Shown piece by piece: positions 50,601 through 57,911 of a DNA stretch of 64,000 nt. The translations under genes were made by a program, and so were the position numbers. Within the stretch, counting starts at the first letter, position 1, and each line of letters begins with the position of its first letter. The notes beneath the pieces were generated by a model, which saw nothing but the letters and a program-made list of their open reading frames with translations, had not been told where the DNA came from and made no database searches. The stretch is from Mycobacteroides sp. LB1 (GTDB lineage: Bacteria; Actinomycetota; Actinomycetes; Mycobacteriales; Mycobacteriaceae): positions 1-64,000 of the forward strand of contig NZ_JACCFF010000001.1 in the NCBI RefSeq assembly GCF_013449725.1, written 5' to 3'.

Positions 50601-50972
50601 CTTTTCATCCACCAGCTTCAGGTAGGGCTCCAGATCGGCGGCCAGCGCGGGCGGATATGCGAATCCGACGTGTTCGGCCCACTCCTCGATGAAGAAGTCG
50701 AACGGGTTGACGGATTTCAGGTCCGCGATAAGTCCAACGGTGATGGACAGCCGCCGTGTCCTATTCGGGAACACCAGGCGCGCAAGGAAATTGCCGAACG
50801 CGTCCTGCTGCCAGTTGATGAAATGGTCCTCGGGCGTGATCCGTAGCGAGTACGCCTCGATTGGTGTGCGCGTGTGCGGAGCCGGACGCAATCTGATCTC
50901 GTGCGGGTGTACCTGAACGAGTCTGTCGAATGTGTAGCTGGTCCGATGCTCCAGCGCCACCTTGATGCCCAT
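47601..50972 (-). CDS. Large transglutaminase-DUF2126 protein, Rv2566-like
   Basis: The 1123-residue protein has an N-terminal transglutaminase (residues 1-300; Cys in GIGSCRDTAWLL, His in TDLHAWAEVYLP, Asp in LDPTSGL). A long DUF2126 region follows (MGGEPTFVSIDDQV, GGNHITLGG, LLTYWQHHP-type phrase FLTYWQHHPALSYLFSG, ELRGFEMPPH). It is the first gene of a four-gene operon down to 42989. ATG 50972 is the first start consistent with similarity (GIKVALEHRTSYTFD). A tandem 30-base duplication lies inside it. Confidence 0.85.
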   Translation of the reverse strand: MGIKVALEHRTSYTFDRLVQVHPHEIRLRPAPHTRTPIEAYSLRITPEDHFINWQQDAFGNFLARLVFPNRTRRLSITVGLIADLKSVNPFDFFIEEWAEHVGFAYPPALAADLEPYLKLVDEKEPGAGPGELVRAWVANFTMAPATHIIDYLVTLNQALYADVGYAVRMEPGVQSPDTTLAVGIGSCRDTAWLLVSILRQKGLAARFVSGYLVQLTSDIAAIDGPSGPVADFTDLHAWAEVYLPGAGWVGLDPTSGLLAGEGHIPLSATPHPSTSAAISGATDKCESTLDFSNTVTRVHEDPRVTLPYTASTWEAVTTLGAQIDTRLDEAAVGLTMGGEPTFVSIDDQVSEEWTTAADGSHKRERAGDLAARLKAAWAPTGLMQRSQGKWYPGEPLPRWQIGLYWRRDGRPLWSDPDLLADPWAAEEAPFAPEGADRALLLALAHDLGLPETQVRAAYEDPLSRLAASVRRPAGDPVEAGDDPAPQEDSAEWRSDLVNRLDEPVTRPAAHVLPLHRSEEDNGWASADWRLRRGRIVLTEGKSPAGLRLPLGAISWEPPPHMPEADPISVSAELGAQRSETAATVVSADGAPPTAVVAEIRKGLLYLFLPPLESLDDFVDLIARVEAAVTCPLVIEGYGPPPDPRLESMSITPDPGVIEVNVTPTGSFAEQSRQLQVLYEEARKARLTTESFDFDGTHTGTGGGNHITLGGRTPASSPLLRRPDLLVSFLTYWQHHPALSYLFSGRFVGTTSQAPRVDEGREDALYELEIAFAEIERLTNLEEGAADEGRSASGAPDDDRSASVAPWITDRALRHLLTDITGNTHRAEFCIDKLYSPDSARGRLGLLELRGFEMPPHFQMAMVQSLLVRALVARFWEQPLQAPLIRHGANLHGRYLLPHFIIHDIAQVAADLRAHGIAFETSWLDPFTEFRFPRIGTAVFEGIEIELRGAIEPWRVLGEEATAGGAARYVDSSIERVQVRVIGADRSRYVVTCNGEPIPLLSTTNPDVQVAGVRYRAWQPPSALHPSITVDDPLRFELIDTANALSRGGCTYHVSHPGGLAYDDPPVNAVAAESRRGRRFDATGYTTGRVDLSDLREKQARMSTDAVAPGILDLRRARTVGRR
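48556..48615. repeat. Tandem 30-bp duplication inside the DUF2126 gene
   Basis: Two adjacent 30-base units (48556-48585, 48586-48615) differ at a few positions and share CGCTCGCGGAGCG. They encode the in-frame repeats DRSASVAP and GRSASGAPDD, an acidic Ser-rich loop in an otherwise conserved protein. The insert keeps the frame, so it looks like a slippage-prone linker. Confidence 0.7.
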
Positions 50973-51035
50973 CGGCTGATCCCACCACAACCTGGCGCTA
51001 CCCGCATCGCCTACGGATCGGGGCACAATGAAACC

Positions 51036-51407
51036 GTGGCCACCTGGGATGACGTGGAAGGCACTGTATCGGGGCTCCCCGACGTGGTCGAGACGTCGCC
51101 GCGGGTGTGGAAGGTCCGCAAGAAGCTGTTCGTCTGGGAGCGGCCGTTGCGCAAGCGTGATCTGGCAGCCCTGGGAGATTCGGCCCCCGACGGCGACATA
51201 CTGGGCGCCCGCGTCAGCGATGAGGGCGTCAAATTGGCACTCATCGCCGACGAACCGGACGTGTACTTCACGACACCGCATTTCGACGGCTACCCCATCG
51301 TGCTGGCCCGGTTGGACGCCATCGCGGCGCCGGAGCTCACCGAACTCATCACCGAGGCTTGGCTCTGCCAGGCGCCGAAGACGCTGACGCGCAAGTTCCT
51401 CGGTTAG
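51036..51407 (+). CDS. MmcQ/YjbR-family protein
   Basis: The 123-residue protein contains VRKKLFVWERPL and GVKLALIADEPDVYFTTPHFDGYPIVLARL, the cyclophilin-like YjbR (MmcQ) fold often called DNA-binding, and ends EAWLCQAPKTLTRKFL, typical of the family. GTG 51036 lies six bases after CACAAT and is probably leaderless. It diverges from the large transglutaminase gene across 63 bases. Function unknown. Confidence 0.8.
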   Translation: MATWDDVEGTVSGLPDVVETSPRVWKVRKKLFVWERPLRKRDLAALGDSAPDGDILGARVSDEGVKLALIADEPDVYFTTPHFDGYPIVLARLDAIAAPELTELITEAWLCQAPKTLTRKFLG

Positions 51408-51850
51408 TGGCGACGCAGCTCGAAGATCGGGATGGCCCGGTCGGTTTTCTCCTGGTAGTCGGCGAACACGGGAACTCGCTCGACCACCTTCGGATACAGC
51501 GCGTCGCGTTCCGCGCGCGAGAGCTCGTGGGCTGACACGTCATAACCGTCGGTTCCGATGGCGATATGCGCATGTGGATTTACCCGCAGGTTGTGCACCC
51601 ATGCGGGATTCTTGTCGGCGCCGCCGAACGAGCCGACGACGTAGATCGTTCCGTCGATGTCGAAGTACGCCAGCGGATTGAGGCGCTTGCTTCCACTCTT
51701 GGCGCCGGTGTTCGTCAGGAGCAGGATCGGCACGCCGGCGAACTGTCCGCCGACCTCTCCGTCGTTCGCGTGGAACTCCTTGGTGATGCCGTCGTTGAAC
51801 TCATTGATCACCGCGGCGGGCAGTTGGTTAAAAGGGGTGTCATCGGTCAC
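51404..51850 (-). CDS. Second deazaflavin (F420)-dependent oxidoreductase, Ddn family
   Basis: The 148-residue protein shares the Ddn blocks with the gene at 12948: GGQFAGVPILLLTNTGAKSG, RLNPLAYFDIDG, NPAWVHNLRVNP and AERDALYPKVVERVPVFADY. It is the closer of the two to the standard mycobacterial family. It overlaps the convergent YjbR gene by four bases and diverges from the permease operon. Confidence 0.88.
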   Translation of the reverse strand: MTDDTPFNQLPAAVINEFNDGITKEFHANDGEVGGQFAGVPILLLTNTGAKSGSKRLNPLAYFDIDGTIYVVGSFGGADKNPAWVHNLRVNPHAHIAIGTDGYDVSAHELSRAERDALYPKVVERVPVFADYQEKTDRAIPIFELRRH

Positions 51851-51908
51851 CTCACCAGAGTGCCAGTCCTGCGCCGTGTTTCTCAGGTTGCACTGTCAGG
51901 ATGGCTGG

Positions 51909-52898
51909 GTGACGGTGGCTGCCTCCCAGGAACGACGTTGGTTCGGTTCGACCGAGATCCTGGTGGTGGCGCTCATCACTATGGCCCTGGCAGCAGGCTG
52001 GTTACGCGGCGTCGTCGACGGCAACGAAAAGCTGGCGACGGCCGGGACCGTGTTCTGCGGGGTGTTCGTCCAGGCCGTCCCGTTCCTTGCGCTCGGTGTG
52101 ATCGTGAGTGGACTGGTCGCGACGTTCGTTACCCCGGAACGGCTGGCACGGTGGCTGCCGAATCGGTCCGTCGCGGCGGTGGCGGTGGCGGGTGTGAGCG
52201 GTGCCGCGCTGCCCGGATGTGAATGCGGTTCGGTGCCGGTCGCCCGCCGGCTGTACGGACCGGGCTCCGTCGGTGCGGCCGCGCTCACGTTCATGTTGTC
52301 GGCGCCCGCGATCAACCCGGTGGTGTTGGTCGCCACCGCCGTCGCCTTCCCCGGTCAGCCGAAGATGGTGCTGGCGCGCGCGGTGGCCTCACTGCTTACC
52401 GCCATGGTGATGGGGATGGTGTGGTCACGGTGGGGCCGCGACAGCTGGGTCACCCGCAAGCTGCCCGCCGCACACTCCGAATCCTCTTCCCGCTGGACGA
52501 TATTCACCGAGGCGGCGCGGCACGACTTTCTGCAGGCCGCCTCGTACTTGGCAATCGGCGCAGTGGCCGCCGCGGCGCTGCACGTACTGGTACCGGCCTG
52601 GGTGTTCGAGCATCTGGCGGGGAATCTGGTGGTCGGCGTGGTGACCATGGCGCTGCTGGCCTTTGTGCTGGCGTTGTGCTCGGAAGCAGACGCCTTCGTC
52701 GCCGCGAGCATCACCATGATGCCGCTCATCCCCCGGCTGGTGTTCCTCGTGGTGGGGCCCGCCGTCGACATCAAGCTCGTGGCCATGCAGTCGGGAATGT
52801 TCGGACGGGCCTTCGCCGCCCGGTTCGCTCCCGTGACCTTTGTGGTGGCCACGCTCGTCGCGACCGGTATCGGCCTGGCAGTGCTGGGAACCTCGTGA
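51909..52898 (+). CDS. DUF318/UPF0718 (YraQ-like) permease
   Basis: The 329-residue protein has about eight membrane segments and two family hot-spots: GAALPGCECGSVPVARRLYG with a Cys pair and LALCSEADAFVAASIT with another Cys, the paired motifs of YraQ/ArsP-type permeases. GTG 51909 starts it. It overlaps (GTGA) the TIGR03943 partner. The transported species is unknown; metal or thiol-linked substrates are guesses based on the cysteines. Confidence 0.83.
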   Translation: MTVAASQERRWFGSTEILVVALITMALAAGWLRGVVDGNEKLATAGTVFCGVFVQAVPFLALGVIVSGLVATFVTPERLARWLPNRSVAAVAVAGVSGAALPGCECGSVPVARRLYGPGSVGAAALTFMLSAPAINPVVLVATAVAFPGQPKMVLARAVASLLTAMVMGMVWSRWGRDSWVTRKLPAAHSESSSRWTIFTEAARHDFLQAASYLAIGAVAAAALHVLVPAWVFEHLAGNLVVGVVTMALLAFVLALCSEADAFVAASITMMPLIPRLVFLVVGPAVDIKLVAMQSGMFGRAFAARFAPVTFVVATLVATGIGLAVLGTS

Positions 52899-53626
52899 GG
52901 CGCGATACCGAGAACACGCTGCTGATCCTGTTGGGGGTCAGTGTGGCGATGATTGCGGTGACGGGAACGTTTACCCGCTACGTCAAACCCGGACTGCTGC
53001 CATGGCTTGCCGCCTCGGCGGTCATTGTGATCGGACTCGGGCTGGCCGCCATAGTCCGAGATGTGCGCCACGGCCACACCGATCATGACGACGCCGCTCA
53101 CGGGCATGAGGGCCACGGCGATCACGCCCACAAGCATGGCGCCACATGGTTTTTGGTACTGCCGATAGTTCTGCTGATATTCATCGTGCCCCCGGCCCTG
53201 AGCCCGCGTTCCATCGCACAGGCGGATATCGCGGGATCCGCCAACGTGTCACGGCGGGCCTTTCCCCCGCTGCCGCCCGGCGCGGCGCCCGCAGTGCCGC
53301 TGCCCGAAGTACTGATGCGCATTGCTGCCGGATCCTCCGACACGCTGACCGGACGCACGATCACCGTCACCGGGTTCACGTTCAAGGAGGGTGAGCGCAC
53401 CGATCTGGCCAAGATCGTCATCGTCTGTTGCGCGGCGGACGCCCAGCTGGCACGGCTGAAGATGACCGGGCCGGCGGCAGCATCGGCATCGGCGCTGCCG
53501 GAGAACACCTGGGTGTCGGTGACCGGGACGGTGCCCGGAGGGCAGAGCTATCGCGGCCCCTCGTCGATTCCCGTCATCGAGGTGACCGGCCTCACCCGCA
53601 CCGATCCGCCCAAGAACACCTACTGA
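52895..53626 (+). CDS. TIGR03943-type permease subunit with His-rich loop
   Basis: The 243-residue protein has two N-terminal membrane segments, a cytoplasmic or outer loop with many His and Asp (HGHTDHDDAAHGHEGHGDHA), a third membrane segment and a soluble OB-like C-terminal half with a vicinal Cys pair (IVIVCCAADAQ). It is the usual companion of DUF318 permeases. The His cluster suggests divalent metal binding. Overlaps the permease by four bases. Confidence 0.8.
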   Translation: MRRDTENTLLILLGVSVAMIAVTGTFTRYVKPGLLPWLAASAVIVIGLGLAAIVRDVRHGHTDHDDAAHGHEGHGDHAHKHGATWFLVLPIVLLIFIVPPALSPRSIAQADIAGSANVSRRAFPPLPPGAAPAVPLPEVLMRIAAGSSDTLTGRTITVTGFTFKEGERTDLAKIVIVCCAADAQLARLKMTGPAAASASALPENTWVSVTGTVPGGQSYRGPSSIPVIEVTGLTRTDPPKNTY

Positions 53627-53637
53627 ACGGAGCCTCG

Positions 53638-54315
53638 TTGCGGTACAAGGCATACCTGTTCGACGTGCAGGGCACGCTGCTCGACTTCTTCGAACCGGTG
53701 TCGCGCACGGTTGCCGAGCAGGTGCCCGAGGTCGACGCCGGTGCATTCACTCGGGCCTGGCGCGCAGACTATTTCGACCGCGTCTCGAATCTGACGCAAT
53801 CCGTGGACGACTGGACACGGGTTCAGGATCTCTACGCAGACGGCTTCGCGGACGTCTGTGAGACGTTCGGACTCCCGCGCCCGGACGCTGCGACCGCCGA
53901 GGCCGCCGCGGCCAGCTGGCAGCGCCTGATTCCGTGGCCGGACGTGCCTGCCGGTCTCGCGGCGCTGCGTTCGCGAGCCACGATTGCCACCCTCTCGAAT
54001 ACGGATATGGCCACCATGGTGAATCTCTTTAAACACCTGGGCATTTCGTGGGATACGGTCCTCACCGCAGAGGTGTTCGGGTGCTTCAAGCCGGACCCGG
54101 TGGTGTACCGGCGTGCACTCCGCTACCTCGGTGTGGCACCCAGCGAGGCGGCCATGGTGGCCGCGCATCCCTATGACCTGCGTGCCGCGCGGGAGATCGG
54201 CATGGGCACGGTGTTCGTGTCGCGACCACTCGAATACGGCGATCCCGTGCTGGCGCACACCGACGCGGACGGGGAGTTCGACCAGGAAGTGTCCGGTATT
54301 CACCAAATCCGCTGA
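53638..54315 (+). CDS. HAD-superfamily hydrolase (2-haloacid dehalogenase-like)
   Basis: The 225-residue protein has HAD motif I FDVQGTLLDFF, motif II in ATLSNTDMAT, the Lys in FKPDPVVYRRAL and acidic end in MVAAHPYDLRAARE. Motif I Asp-x-Gln instead of DxD, plus the dehalogenase-like SNTD, place it in the type II dehalogenase group. TTG 53638 has CGGAG nearby. It sits between the permease pair and the type III PKS on the same strand. Confidence 0.82.
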   Translation: MRYKAYLFDVQGTLLDFFEPVSRTVAEQVPEVDAGAFTRAWRADYFDRVSNLTQSVDDWTRVQDLYADGFADVCETFGLPRPDAATAEAAAASWQRLIPWPDVPAGLAALRSRATIATLSNTDMATMVNLFKHLGISWDTVLTAEVFGCFKPDPVVYRRALRYLGVAPSEAAMVAAHPYDLRAAREIGMGTVFVSRPLEYGDPVLAHTDADGEFDQEVSGIHQIR

Positions 54316-54320
54316 GACGG

Positions 54321-55460
54321 TTGAACCAAACCACGGTCCCACTCGTGACCATGTATGTGGACTCGAATCCTTCCTCCGTCCGTAGTCCCCAATCTGCTGC
54401 CGCGAAAGTCGCAGCACAGCAGGTAGGGGCCCCATCGATCGCGGCGGCCGCGACGGCCTTTCCGCCGAATCAGTACAGCCAGGCAGACATCTGCTCGGCA
54501 CTGACCGGCTTCGCCGGACCCGCATTCGAGCGGTTCGCCAAGTCGGCGGGCGTGCAATCGCGGCATCTGGCGTTGCCTCTCAACCGATATAGCACCATCA
54601 GCGGTTTCACCGAAGCCAACGACACGTTCCGGGACACTGCGCTGGAAATCGGTGAGCGCGCCATCAAATCAGCCTTGCAATCTGCGGGCATCGAACCATC
54701 GCAAGTTGATCTGGTGGTGTCGACAACGGTCACCGGCCTGGTCGTGCCCACCCTGGAAGCCCGGCTCGTCGAGCGGGTCGGATTACGCCCAGACATCAAG
54801 CGGGTGCCGCTGTTCGGGCTGGGATGCGTGGCCGGTGCCGCCGGCGTCGCCCGGATACACGACTACCTGCGCGCCTTCCCCGACCATGTCGCGATCTTGT
54901 TGTCGGTGGAGCTGTGTTCACTGACCATCCAGCGCAACGACCAGTCAATGGCAAACCTGGTGGCTTCCAGCCTCTTCGGCGACGGATCTGCGGCCGTGGT
55001 GGCAGTCGGCGCGAATCGGGCAGCGTCTGGCCCACGCGTGCTTGCCACCCGCAGCAGGCTCTACCCCGATTCCGAGGGGGTGATGGGCTGGGATATCGGT
55101 TCCGACGGTTTCAAGATCATTCTGTCCACCGAGGTCGCCTCGATCGCCGAAAAATACCTCCGGGAAGATGTGACGCGCTTCCTCGCCGATCACGGTCTCA
55201 CCGTTGACGATGTCACCACCTGGGTCTGCCATCCCGGCGGCCCCAAGGTCATCGAGGCCATCGAGCGAGGTCTCGAACTGCCTGAGGATGCATTGATTCA
55301 CACCCGGAACTCATTGCGGGATAACGGAAACCTCTCCTCGACATCAGTCCTCGATGTATTGAGGGCCACCTTGGCCGCCCCGCCGCCTCCCGGGTCTATC
55401 GGGATGATGATCGCCATGGGCCCGGGCTTCTGCTCCGAGCTCGTACTGCTGGCCTGGTAG
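54321..55460 (+). CDS. Type III polyketide synthase (alkylresorcinol/quinone type)
   Basis: The 379-residue thiolase-fold enzyme has Cys169 in LFGLGCVAGAAG, His in WVCHPGGPKV and Asn in RDNGNLSSTSVLD, and ends AMGPGFCSELVLLAW, matching Pks10-like mycobacterial enzymes from memory. It starts near TTG 54321, or GTG 54345/ATG 54351. Its two downstream neighbours are a methyltransferase and a flavoprotein, the gene set of Streptomyces srsABC and of mycobacterial polyketide-quinone loci. Product predicted: long-chain alkyl phenol or quinone. Confidence 0.93.
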   Translation: MNQTTVPLVTMYVDSNPSSVRSPQSAAAKVAAQQVGAPSIAAAATAFPPNQYSQADICSALTGFAGPAFERFAKSAGVQSRHLALPLNRYSTISGFTEANDTFRDTALEIGERAIKSALQSAGIEPSQVDLVVSTTVTGLVVPTLEARLVERVGLRPDIKRVPLFGLGCVAGAAGVARIHDYLRAFPDHVAILLSVELCSLTIQRNDQSMANLVASSLFGDGSAAVVAVGANRAASGPRVLATRSRLYPDSEGVMGWDIGSDGFKIILSTEVASIAEKYLREDVTRFLADHGLTVDDVTTWVCHPGGPKVIEAIERGLELPEDALIHTRNSLRDNGNLSSTSVLDVLRATLAAPPPPGSIGMMIAMGPGFCSELVLLAW

Positions 55461-55464
55461 CGCC

Positions 55465-55965
55465 GTGTACTACCTGTTGATCCTCGCGGTGGGGATCGAG
55501 CGGCTCGCAGAGCTGGTGGTGTCCAACCGGCATGCACGCTGGTCTTTCAGCCGGGGCGGCAAGGAATTTGGCCGTGGGCACTATACGGCGATGGTCACCG
55601 TGCATACGGGGCTGTTGGTCGGTTGCGTCCTTGAGGTGTGGCTGCTGAATAGGCCGTTCCTGCCGATTCTCGGCTGGTCCATGCTGGCCATCGTTGTGCT
55701 CAGTCAGATACTGCGCTGGTGGTGCGTGACCAGTCTCGGTGAGCGATGGAACACCCGGGTGATCGTGTTACCCGAAGCGCCGTTGGTGCGGCGGGGCCCG
55801 TACCGCTGGTTGCACCATCCGAATTATGTGGCCGTGGTCGCCGAAGGAATCGCACTGCCGCTCGTACACACGGCCTGGGCGACCGCGCTGTGCTTCACCG
55901 TGGCCAATGCATTCGTATTGGTGACGCGAATCCGGGTGGAAAACAAGGCTCTTGGCTACGCATGA
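55465..55965 (+). CDS. Isoprenylcysteine carboxyl methyltransferase-like membrane protein
   Basis: The 166-residue membrane protein has four to five hydrophobic helices and the ICMT signature GPYRWLHHPNYVAVVAEGIALPL followed by RIRVENKALG (SAM-binding). In type III PKS clusters such proteins O-methylate the phenolic lipid. GTG 55465 follows the PKS stop by four bases, and its stop overlaps the flavoprotein ATG. Confidence 0.88.
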   Translation: MYYLLILAVGIERLAELVVSNRHARWSFSRGGKEFGRGHYTAMVTVHTGLLVGCVLEVWLLNRPFLPILGWSMLAIVVLSQILRWWCVTSLGERWNTRVIVLPEAPLVRRGPYRWLHHPNYVAVVAEGIALPLVHTAWATALCFTVANAFVLVTRIRVENKALGYA

Positions 55966-56981
55966 CGGACTATGACGCGGACCTGCTGATCGTCGGCGGG
56001 GGCCCGGCCGGCCTGGCTTGCGCTCTGCGCGCCAGACGGCAAGGGCTCACTGTCATTGTGGCCGAGCCCCGCACCTCTCCGATCGACAAAGCATGCGGCG
56101 AAGGACTGATGCCGGGCGGTCTGGCAGAGCTGCTTGAACTCGACGTAGACCCGGCGGGAATGCCGTTGTGCGGTATCACCTATCTGAGCGAGCGCCGCCG
56201 CGCCCAGGCGGATTTCACAGGAGGCACGGGACGCGGCGTGCGGCGCACCACCCTGCATACCGCGCTCGCGGAGCGCGCGAAATCCACAGGGACGCAATCG
56301 ATAGCAATGCGGGTCTCGGAAGTCAACCAAGACCGAGCCGGGGTCAGCGCCGCCGGCATCCGGGCCAAATGGATGATCGCCGCCGACGGGCTGCATTCAC
56401 CGGTGCGCCGCGCTCTGGGCATCGCCACCACAGCGGGTAGACCGCACCGACACGGCGTGCGCAGGCACTATGCGATGGCGCCATGGTCGCAGTACGTCGA
56501 AGTGTATTGGTCGCCCTGGGGCGAGGCCTATGTCACTCCGGTGCAACCCGATCTCGTGGGGGTGGCAATCCTGAGCCGGCATAAGCAGCCGGATCTTGCC
56601 TGGTTCGGTCAGCTTTCTGCCCGGCTGTGCGATGCCCGGCCCGGTCCCGCCCGTGGATGCAGCTCACTGCGCCAAGTCGTCTCACGGCGGGTCGAGGGTC
56701 GGGTGCTGCTGGTCGGCGATGCCGCCGGCTACGAAGATGCCCTGACAGGAGAAGGCGTCAGCCTGGCGGTCAAGCAGGCGGCCGCGGCGATCGATGCCAT
56801 TGTGAATGACACACCGCAGTCCTACGAGGCGGCATGGCACCAGGTGACCCGGCGCTACCGGTACCTGACACGCGGGCTGGTACTGGCCACGGCGCCTCGT
56901 CTCACCCGGAAGGCCATTGTGCCCGCTTCCGCCCTGGCGCCAGCGCTGTTCCGGCGTGCCGTCAACACTCTGGCGGGCTGA
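55962..56981 (+). CDS. FAD-dependent oxidoreductase (phenolic-lipid hydroxylase type)
   Basis: The 339-residue flavoprotein has VGGGPAGLACALRARRQG (FAD ADP motif), AADGLHSPVRRALG and VLLVGDAAGYEDALTGEGVSLAVKQ (FAD motif), like the geranylgeranyl-reductase/SrsC-type group. It would hydroxylate or oxidise the alkylphenol to a quinol or quinone. ATGA overlap with the methyltransferase gene. It ends facing the DUF389 gene. Confidence 0.86.
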   Translation: MTDYDADLLIVGGGPAGLACALRARRQGLTVIVAEPRTSPIDKACGEGLMPGGLAELLELDVDPAGMPLCGITYLSERRRAQADFTGGTGRGVRRTTLHTALAERAKSTGTQSIAMRVSEVNQDRAGVSAAGIRAKWMIAADGLHSPVRRALGIATTAGRPHRHGVRRHYAMAPWSQYVEVYWSPWGEAYVTPVQPDLVGVAILSRHKQPDLAWFGQLSARLCDARPGPARGCSSLRQVVSRRVEGRVLLVGDAAGYEDALTGEGVSLAVKQAAAAIDAIVNDTPQSYEAAWHQVTRRYRYLTRGLVLATAPRLTRKAIVPASALAPALFRRAVNTLAG

Positions 56982-56997
56982 CACGAGCAGCCGGCGC

Positions 56998-57906
56998 CTA
57001 GCGCAGACCCCTGGGCCGTACCAGCAGCACCAACACCCCGGCAAGGACGATGCCGAAAAGGTTGACCGCCAGCTGCAATGTGGACAGTCCGGCGAGCTCC
57101 CATTCCCCCACTGTCGCCGCCACCACCGCGAAACCGGCGGCCGGCACGGTGGTGACCGAGATGAAAACGCCCACCAGTGCAGCCGATTTCGCCGACATCA
57201 GCGAGAGCATGCCTGCGGCTCCGGCCAGCAGCGCGACTACCAACGAGAACGGCCCCACCTGGAACACGAAGTCAACCTGCTGCAGTTCTCGCACGCTCTT
57301 CAGCGTTACCCATCCGGCACCCTCGGCGGCCAGCGCTCCGACAGCAGTCACCGCCATCGCCACCGGGAAGCCCACCATCAGCGCCAGCAGTGACCGACGC
57401 GCCAGCGACCACTTACGCCGCACGATCGAAACCGCCAGGGCGGCAAGCGGGCCGAATTCCGGGCCAACCACCATGGCGCCCACGATGGTGACCGGCGAGT
57501 CGGTGACCACACCGACTGCAGCGATCAGACAGGCCAGACATAGGAATGCCAGGAAGGTCAGGTTGAGGGTCGACTCCTCGCGGGTACGACCGATCAGTTC
57601 GTCCCAGATGACGGCATCGGCCGGATCCCCCTCGGCCTCGTCCTCGGCCTCATAGGCGGTCTGCGAGATCACCGTGTCGAGAACCTCCGCAGTGATCGAC
57701 CCACGTTTGTCGATATCGATCGACTTGAGTCCGTCGAGCACGTCGTTGGCGGTCTCGCGCGCCACGTCGGCGGTGATCACATCGCCCGCCGGACTGATCG
57801 CCGCTTCGGGCAGGCGCACGATATGCGCGACTCCTGTTGTGGTGGAAAGGAATTCCACCACCTGATCGGACAGGTCCGCAGGTGCGATAATCCGGACGTG
57901 AAGCAC
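56998..57906 (-). CDS. DUF389 membrane protein (TIGR00341-like), Rv2571c-like
   Basis: The 302-residue protein has an N-terminal ~110-residue soluble ferredoxin-like region (VVEFLSTTTGVAHIVRLPEAA) and six hydrophobic segments carrying TIVGAMVVGPEFGPLAAL, the DUF389 signature. Its place beside aspS equals that of Rv2571c. It is unrelated in function to the type III PKS operon facing it. Function unknown. The aspS stop is five bases upstream. Confidence 0.82.
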   Translation of the reverse strand: MLHVRIIAPADLSDQVVEFLSTTTGVAHIVRLPEAAISPAGDVITADVARETANDVLDGLKSIDIDKRGSITAEVLDTVISQTAYEAEDEAEGDPADAVIWDELIGRTREESTLNLTFLAFLCLACLIAAVGVVTDSPVTIVGAMVVGPEFGPLAALAVSIVRRKWSLARRSLLALMVGFPVAMAVTAVGALAAEGAGWVTLKSVRELQQVDFVFQVGPFSLVVALLAGAAGMLSLMSAKSAALVGVFISVTTVPAAGFAVVAATVGEWELAGLSTLQLAVNLFGIVLAGVLVLLVRPRGLR

Positions 57907-57911
57907 GTGCC

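Noticed and set aside
51404..51850. That the two Ddn-like genes (12948 and 51404) mark a duplicated segment
   Set aside because: Their neighbours differ completely and the proteins are only moderately alike; the family is simply abundant in mycobacteria.
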